The notes under the pieces were generated by a model. The model worked only from the letters and a program-made list of their open reading frames with translations. It did not search any database and was not told the origin of the DNA. From positions 434,001 through 498,000 of the forward strand of contig NZ_ONZF01000002.1 of NCBI RefSeq assembly GCF_900302445.1: DNA of 64,000 nucleotides, given 5' to 3'. Source of the stretch: Palleronia abyssalis (lineage in GTDB: Bacteria; Pseudomonadota; Alphaproteobacteria; Rhodobacterales; Rhodobacteraceae). Of this stretch, positions 60,132-64,000 are shown in pieces (within the stretch, counting starts at the first letter, position 1; every line of letters starts with the position of its first letter). The position numbers and the translations under genes were made by a program.

Positions 60132-61055
60132 TTACAGCTCCAGTTCTTCCTGAACGGCGGCGAGGCCGGGCTCGCCCTCGACGGTGGTCACGCCTTCAAG
60201 CCAGGGCTCGACCACGTCCGGGTTGGCCTGAAGCCATTCGAGAGAGGCTTCTTCGGCATCCATGCCGTCATCCAGGATCTTGCCCATGATCTCGTTTTCC
60301 ATCGGCAGGCTGAACTGCATCTGCTGCAGAAGCTGGCCGACATTCGGGCACTCCTCGACGAAACCTTGACGTGTAACGGTGTGGACTTGGCCTTCACCGC
60401 CGAAGAAATCCTCGCCGCCTTCCAGATACTCCAAGTCGAAATTGGCGTTCATCGGGTGTGGCTCCCAGCCAAGGAACACGACGTCTTCCTCGTCGTCCAC
60501 CGCGCGGCGCACTTGCGCCAGCATGCCTTGTTCGCTGCTTTCGCGGACTTCGAGGGCGCCCATGCCGTACTCGTCCTCTTCGGTCAGCCCGATGAGGTAG
60601 GCGTTGCCTTCGTTGCCGGGCTCGATGCCATAGATCGTGCCGTCCAGCTCTTCCTCGAACTCGGCCAGGTCCTCGTAGGATTGCAGGCCCTTTTCGTAGG
60701 TGTAGGTCGGCACGGCCAGGTTATATTTCGTGCCTTCGAGGTTCACCGCGACCTGCTCGATCTCGCCCGAGTCGAGGTAGGGCTGGATCGCCTGGGTCTG
60801 CGACGGCATCCAGTTGCCCAGGAACACGTCGATGTCGTCGTTCTCAAGCGATGCGAAGGTCACCGGCACGGACAGGACCTTCACTTCGACGTCGTAACCC
60901 AGCGCGCTCAGCACGTGGTTGGCGACGGCGGTGGTGGTGGTGATGTCGGTCCAGCCCACGTCCGAGAACACGACTTCGTCGCACTGGGCACCCTGTGCCG
61001 CAGCGGCACCTGCACCCAGAAGTGCGACAAGCGAAGCGGAAGCGAGAAGTTTCAT
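60132..61055 (-). CDS. choX: Choline ABC transporter substrate-binding protein
   Basis: This 307-aa periplasmic protein has a signal peptide (residues 1-20, ending GAGAAAA). The ChoX/ProX-type fold is marked by VVFSDVGWTDITTTTAVAN, VFLGNWMPSQ and VVFLGWEPHPMN, which carry the aromatic residues expected of a quaternary-amine box. Acidic overall composition fits a marine or halotolerant periplasm. It is first in choXWV and divergent from betI. Confidence 0.94.
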   Translation of the reverse strand: MKLLASASLVALLGAGAAAAQGAQCDEVVFSDVGWTDITTTTAVANHVLSALGYDVEVKVLSVPVTFASLENDDIDVFLGNWMPSQTQAIQPYLDSGEIEQVAVNLEGTKYNLAVPTYTYEKGLQSYEDLAEFEEELDGTIYGIEPGNEGNAYLIGLTEEDEYGMGALEVRESSEQGMLAQVRRAVDDEEDVVFLGWEPHPMNANFDLEYLEGGEDFFGGEGQVHTVTRQGFVEECPNVGQLLQQMQFSLPMENEIMGKILDDGMDAEEASLEWLQANPDVVEPWLEGVTTVEGEPGLAAVQEELEL

Positions 61056-61081
61056 TATGGTCTCCCTGTTCTGTTCGATCT

Positions 61082-61104
61082 ATTGATTGACGGGTCAATA
61101 AAAT
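61082..61104. promoter_or_regulatory. BetI-type operator between choX and betI
   Basis: ATTGAC-GG-GTCAAT (61086-61099) is a perfect dyad within TATTGATTGACGGGTCAATA. It resembles the ATTGA-TCAAT operator of BetI repressors. Its position between the divergent choX and betI starts would let BetI control both arms in response to choline. Confidence 0.7.
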
Positions 61105-61119
61105 GCTATCTCTCCCGTG

Positions 61120-61722
61120 ATGACAACAGTGGATGCGAAAAAACCCGAAAAGGCGAGGGCCGAGGTCCGCAGGCGGAAGGAATTGATCGCCGCGACTATC
61201 GCCGAAATTGGGGCGAGCGGATCGCTCGACGTGACCGTGGGCAAGATCGCCGCCCGCGCGGGGATGTCGCCTGCGCTGGCGTTCCATTATTTCGGCGGCA
61301 AGGAAGCGCTGTTCCTGGCGGCCATGCGCCAGATCCTGAAAGATTTCGGGGCCGAGGCCGCCGATGCGCTGCGCGGCGTGACAGGCGCGCGCGCTCGGGT
61401 CAGGGGGATCGTGGCCGCCTCGTTCTCGCCCCACAATTTCGGCCATGATTCGATTGCCGCCTGGCTGAACTTCTATGTGCTGGCCCAGCGCTCGGACGGG
61501 GCGCGGCGGCTTCTGACCCTCTATCGCCGCCGGCTGGCCTCGAACCTCTGCTACGCCCTGCGCCCGTCCCTGGGCGACCGCGCCCCCGGCGCCGCCAAGC
61601 GCATCGCCTGTATGATCGACGGTCTGTACCTGCACGCGGCCCTTGATGATCTGACCACCGCCGCGGAGGCGCAGGCGCACGTCCTCACCCAACTCGACCA
61701 GGAAATGGAACACAGCACGTGA
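61120..61722 (+). CDS. betI: Transcriptional repressor BetI
   Basis: This 200-aa TetR-family repressor has its helix-turn-helix in VTVGKIAARAGMSPALAFHYFGGKEALF. The C-terminal ligand domain carries the BetI-like SPHNFGHDSIAAWLNFY segment. BetI is released from DNA by choline. ATG 61120 follows a GTG (61117) that could also start. The stop overlaps the betC start (GTGA). Confidence 0.93.
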   Translation: MTTVDAKKPEKARAEVRRRKELIAATIAEIGASGSLDVTVGKIAARAGMSPALAFHYFGGKEALFLAAMRQILKDFGAEAADALRGVTGARARVRGIVAASFSPHNFGHDSIAAWLNFYVLAQRSDGARRLLTLYRRRLASNLCYALRPSLGDRAPGAAKRIACMIDGLYLHAALDDLTTAAEAQAHVLTQLDQEMEHST

Positions 61723-63233
61723 CACGCAAGAAGCCGAACATCCTGATCCTCATGGTCGACCAGTTGAACGGGACGTTCTTTCCCGACGGGCCCGAGGATT
61801 TCATCCACGCCCCGAACCTGAAGAAGCTGGCCGAACGCTCGACCCGGTTCCGCAACGCATATACCGCCAGCCCCCTGTGTGCGCCCGGGCGCGGTGCCTT
61901 CATGTCCGGTCGCCTGCCGTCATCGACCGGCATCTACGACAACGCGGCCGAGTTTCCCTCGGCCCTGCCGACCTACGCCCACCACCTGCGCCGCGCGGGC
62001 TATCAGACGACGCTGTCGGGCAAGATGCATTTCGTCGGCCCCGACCAGCTGCACGGGTTCGAGGAGCGTCTGACCACCGATATCTACCCCGCCGATTTCG
62101 GCTGGACCCCGGACTACCGCAAGCCGGGCGAGCGGATCGACTGGTGGTATCACAACATGGGGTCCGTGACCGGGGCAGGCGTGGCCGAGATCACCAACCA
62201 GATGGAATACGACGACGAAGTCGCCTATCACGCGACCCGCAAGCTCTATGACCTCGCGCGGGGCAAGGATGACCGGCCGTGGATGATGACGGTCAGCTTC
62301 ACCCACCCGCACGACCCATACGTCGCGCGCCGCAAGTTCTGGGACCTCTACGAAGATTGCGACCGCCTGCAACCGGCAGTCCCGGCGATCCCCTACGAGG
62401 ATCAGGACAACCATTCCAAGCGCATCTTCGACGCCAACAACTGGCGCGATTTCGACATCACTGAACGCGACATCGAACGCTCCCGCCGTGCTTATTTCGC
62501 CAACATCAGCTATCTGGACGAGAAGGTCGGAGAGATCCTCGACGTGCTGGACCGCACGCGTCAGGAGGCGATCATCATGTTTGTCAGCGATCACGGCGAC
62601 ATGCTGGGCGAACGTGGCCTGTGGTTCAAGATGAGCTTCTATGAGGGCTCCTCCCGCGTGCCGCTGATGATCTGTGCCCCGGGGATGGAGCCGGGGCTGA
62701 TCACCGACCCCGTCTCGACCATCGACGTGTGCCCGACGCTGTGCGACCTCGCCGGGATCTCGATGGAAGAGGTCATGCCCTGGACGGAAGGCGAAAGCCT
62801 GGTTCCAGTCGCGGCGGGGCAGGGGCGGCAGAACCCCGTCCGCATGGAATACGCGGCCGAGGCGAGTTACGCACCCATGGTCGCCCTGCGCGAGGGCAAG
62901 TGGAAATACACCCGCTGCGCGCTGGACCCCGAACAGCTGTTCGACCTCGACGCCGACCCGCACGAGCTGACGAACCTCGCGATCGCCAGTGACGCGCCGG
63001 ACGCGCTGAACGATCTGCGTGCCAAGGCCGATGCCATCTGGAATCTGGACAAGTTCGACGCCGAGGTGCGCGACAGCCAAGCCAAACGCTGGGTTACCTA
63101 CCAGGCGCTGAGCCAGGGTGGCCAGTATCCCTGGGATTTCCAGCCCCTCCAGAAGGCGTCCGAGCGGTACATGCGCAACCACATGGACCTGAACGTGGTC
63201 GAAGAAAGCCAACGCTTCCCCCGCGGCGAATAG
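61719..63233 (+). CDS. betC: Choline-sulfatase
   Basis: This 504-aa type-I sulfatase hydrolyses choline-O-sulfate to choline and sulfate. The formylglycine motif C-x-P-x-R is Cys54-Ala-Pro-Gly-Arg58 in SPLCAPGRGAFMSGR. Metal ligands are in ILMVDQLNG and VSDHGDMLGERG. There is no signal peptide, so it is cytoplasmic. Start GTG 61719 overlaps the betI stop. Its presence suggests access to choline-O-sulfate from algae or fungi. Confidence 0.95.
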   Translation: MTRKKPNILILMVDQLNGTFFPDGPEDFIHAPNLKKLAERSTRFRNAYTASPLCAPGRGAFMSGRLPSSTGIYDNAAEFPSALPTYAHHLRRAGYQTTLSGKMHFVGPDQLHGFEERLTTDIYPADFGWTPDYRKPGERIDWWYHNMGSVTGAGVAEITNQMEYDDEVAYHATRKLYDLARGKDDRPWMMTVSFTHPHDPYVARRKFWDLYEDCDRLQPAVPAIPYEDQDNHSKRIFDANNWRDFDITERDIERSRRAYFANISYLDEKVGEILDVLDRTRQEAIIMFVSDHGDMLGERGLWFKMSFYEGSSRVPLMICAPGMEPGLITDPVSTIDVCPTLCDLAGISMEEVMPWTEGESLVPVAAGQGRQNPVRMEYAAEASYAPMVALREGKWKYTRCALDPEQLFDLDADPHELTNLAIASDAPDALNDLRAKADAIWNLDKFDAEVRDSQAKRWVTYQALSQGGQYPWDFQPLQKASERYMRNHMDLNVVEESQRFPRGE

Positions 63234-63245
63234 AAAGAAGATCTC

Positions 63246-64000
63246 ATGACCAGCCAACAGCCGCCCGCCAGCCACTATATCGCTGGCGCTTACCTCGATG
63301 ATGCCGAAGGCGCCGCGATTCCGGTGATCTATCCCGCCACGGGCCAGGAGATCGCGCGCCTTCACGCCGCGACCGACGCGGTGATCGACAAGGCCCTAGC
63401 CGCCGCCCATGCCGCGCAACCCGCCTGGGCCGCGCTTTCTGGCACCGAACGCGGCCGCATCCTGCGCAAGGCCGCCGACATCCTGCGCGACCGCAACCAC
63501 GAGATGTCCGTTCTGGAGACCTACGACACGGGCAAGCCCCTGTCCGAGACGCTGATCGCAGACGCCACCTCTGCCGCCGATGCGCTGGAATATTTCGGCG
63601 GTCTGGCGGGGGCCCTGACGGGCGAGCACATCCAGCTTCCCGAGGGCGATTTCGTCTATACCCGCCGCGAGGCGCTGGGCGTCGTTCTGGGCATCGGCGC
63701 TTGGAACTATCCGACCCAGATCGCCGCGTGGAAGGCCGCGCCCGCTTTGGCCTGCGGCAACACCATGGTGATGAAGCCCAGCGAGACGACGCCCCTGTGC
63801 ACCCTGAAACTGGCCGAGATCCTGACCGAGGCGGGCGCACCCCCCGGCGTGTTCAACGTCGTGCAGGGATATGGCCCCGAAGCGGCGAAGATGCTGGAGG
63901 ATCCGCGTATCGCCAAAGTGTCGCTGACCGGGTCGGTGCCCACCGGCCTCAAGGTCTATCAATCCGCCGCCGCGGGCATGAAGCACGCGACGCTGGAACT
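63246..64000 (+). CDS. betB: Betaine aldehyde dehydrogenase (partial, runs off window)
   Basis: The first 251 codons of an aldehyde dehydrogenase are present and the frame is open to the window end. The N-terminus [19 protein letters not shown] leads to [31 protein letters not shown] and VMKPSETTP, as in BetB. The catalytic Cys and Glu lie beyond the window. BetB oxidises betaine aldehyde to glycine betaine. It starts 12 bp after betC in a betI-betC-betB order; betA is expected next. Confidence 0.92.
   Translation, partial: MTSQQPPASHYIAGAYLDDAEGAAIPVIYPATGQEIARLHAATDAVIDKALAAAHAAQPAWAALSGTERGRILRKAADILRDRNHEMSVLETYDTGKPLSETLIADATSAADALEYFGGLAGALTGEHIQLPEGDFVYTRREALGVVLGIGAWNYPTQIAAWKAAPALACGNTMVMKPSETTPLCTLKLAEILTEAGAPPGVFNVVQGYGPEAAKMLEDPRIAKVSLTGSVPTGLKVYQSAAAGMKHATLE

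Overview
The window is a gene-dense, GC-rich bacterial chromosome segment with no rRNA, tRNA, CRISPR array or transposase that I can see. Gene content and order point to an alphaproteobacterium of the Rhodobacteraceae (Roseobacter group). The evidence is an aerobic (CobG/CobN type) cobalamin pathway with a DUF1636 protein behind a B12 riboswitch, a choXWV/betICB choline locus, a liv-type transporter flanked by two acyl-CoA ligase-like genes, and short hairpin-plus-GGGTATTT repeats of the kind I associate with this family. This is inference from gene content; no 16S gene is present.

Region 1 (1-15.9 kb). An ABC importer of the branched-chain amino acid (HAAT) family is encoded by livG, livH, livM, livK and livF. 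An acyl-CoA synthetase lies at the front and a PaaK-like ligase at the end, so the substrate may be a carboxylic acid that is CoA-activated after uptake. Between livG and livH sit an exact 11-bp-period repeat array, a small hypothetical gene and a three-gene envelope/stress module (YqjD-like, holin-like YqjE, DUF3618) closed by a terminator. A secreted pseudo-caspase with peptidoglycan-binding domains, a LacI-type regulator and a zinc alcohol dehydrogenase follow.

Region 2 (15.9-20.0 kb, minus strand). A periplasmic trypsin-like protease, chorismate synthase aroC with a strong hairpin against its start codon, and a secreted alpha/beta hydrolase.

Region 3 (20.0-38.5 kb). Cobalamin biosynthesis in several transcription units. 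A minus-strand riboswitch leads DUF1636-cobW-cobN-cobG-cobH-cobI-cobJ. Divergent from it are cobO, a HAD hydrolase, a metallophosphoesterase and cobQ. A third, minus-strand unit carries nucleotide-loop and aminopropanol genes: a histidine phosphatase, a PduX-like kinase, cobD and cobC. Opposite these lie cobU, cobT and cobS, followed by pncB. The ring-modification genes cobA, cobF, cobK, cobL, cobM and cobB and the cobaltochelatase partners are absent here and must be elsewhere.

Region 4 (38.6-56.6 kb). Mixed housekeeping genes: glutathione-dependent formaldehyde dehydrogenase, ArfB, a Na+/Ca2+-exchanger-family protein preceded by an apparent leader-peptide attenuator, a queuosine-precursor transporter, MepA endopeptidase, MFS transporter, thioesterase, YggT, RecQ, YaaA, a hybrid histidine kinase, thiolase, MltB-type transglycosylase, DUF3047, a nitrilase-family amidase, GNAT and SnoaL-like proteins.

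Region 5 (56.7-64.0 kb). An HpcH/HpaI aldolase and a LuxR-type regulator, then the choline locus: choXWV (uptake) divergent from betI (repressor), betC (choline sulfatase) and betB (betaine aldehyde dehydrogenase, cut by the window edge), with a BetI-type operator between the two arms. Together these take up choline, release it from choline-O-sulfate and oxidise it toward glycine betaine.

The items most worth a second look are the leader peptide plus terminator before the exchanger gene (41.3-41.5 kb), the in-frame repeat inside cobN, the 11-bp phased array after livG, the aroC hairpin and the catalytically dead caspase-like protein.
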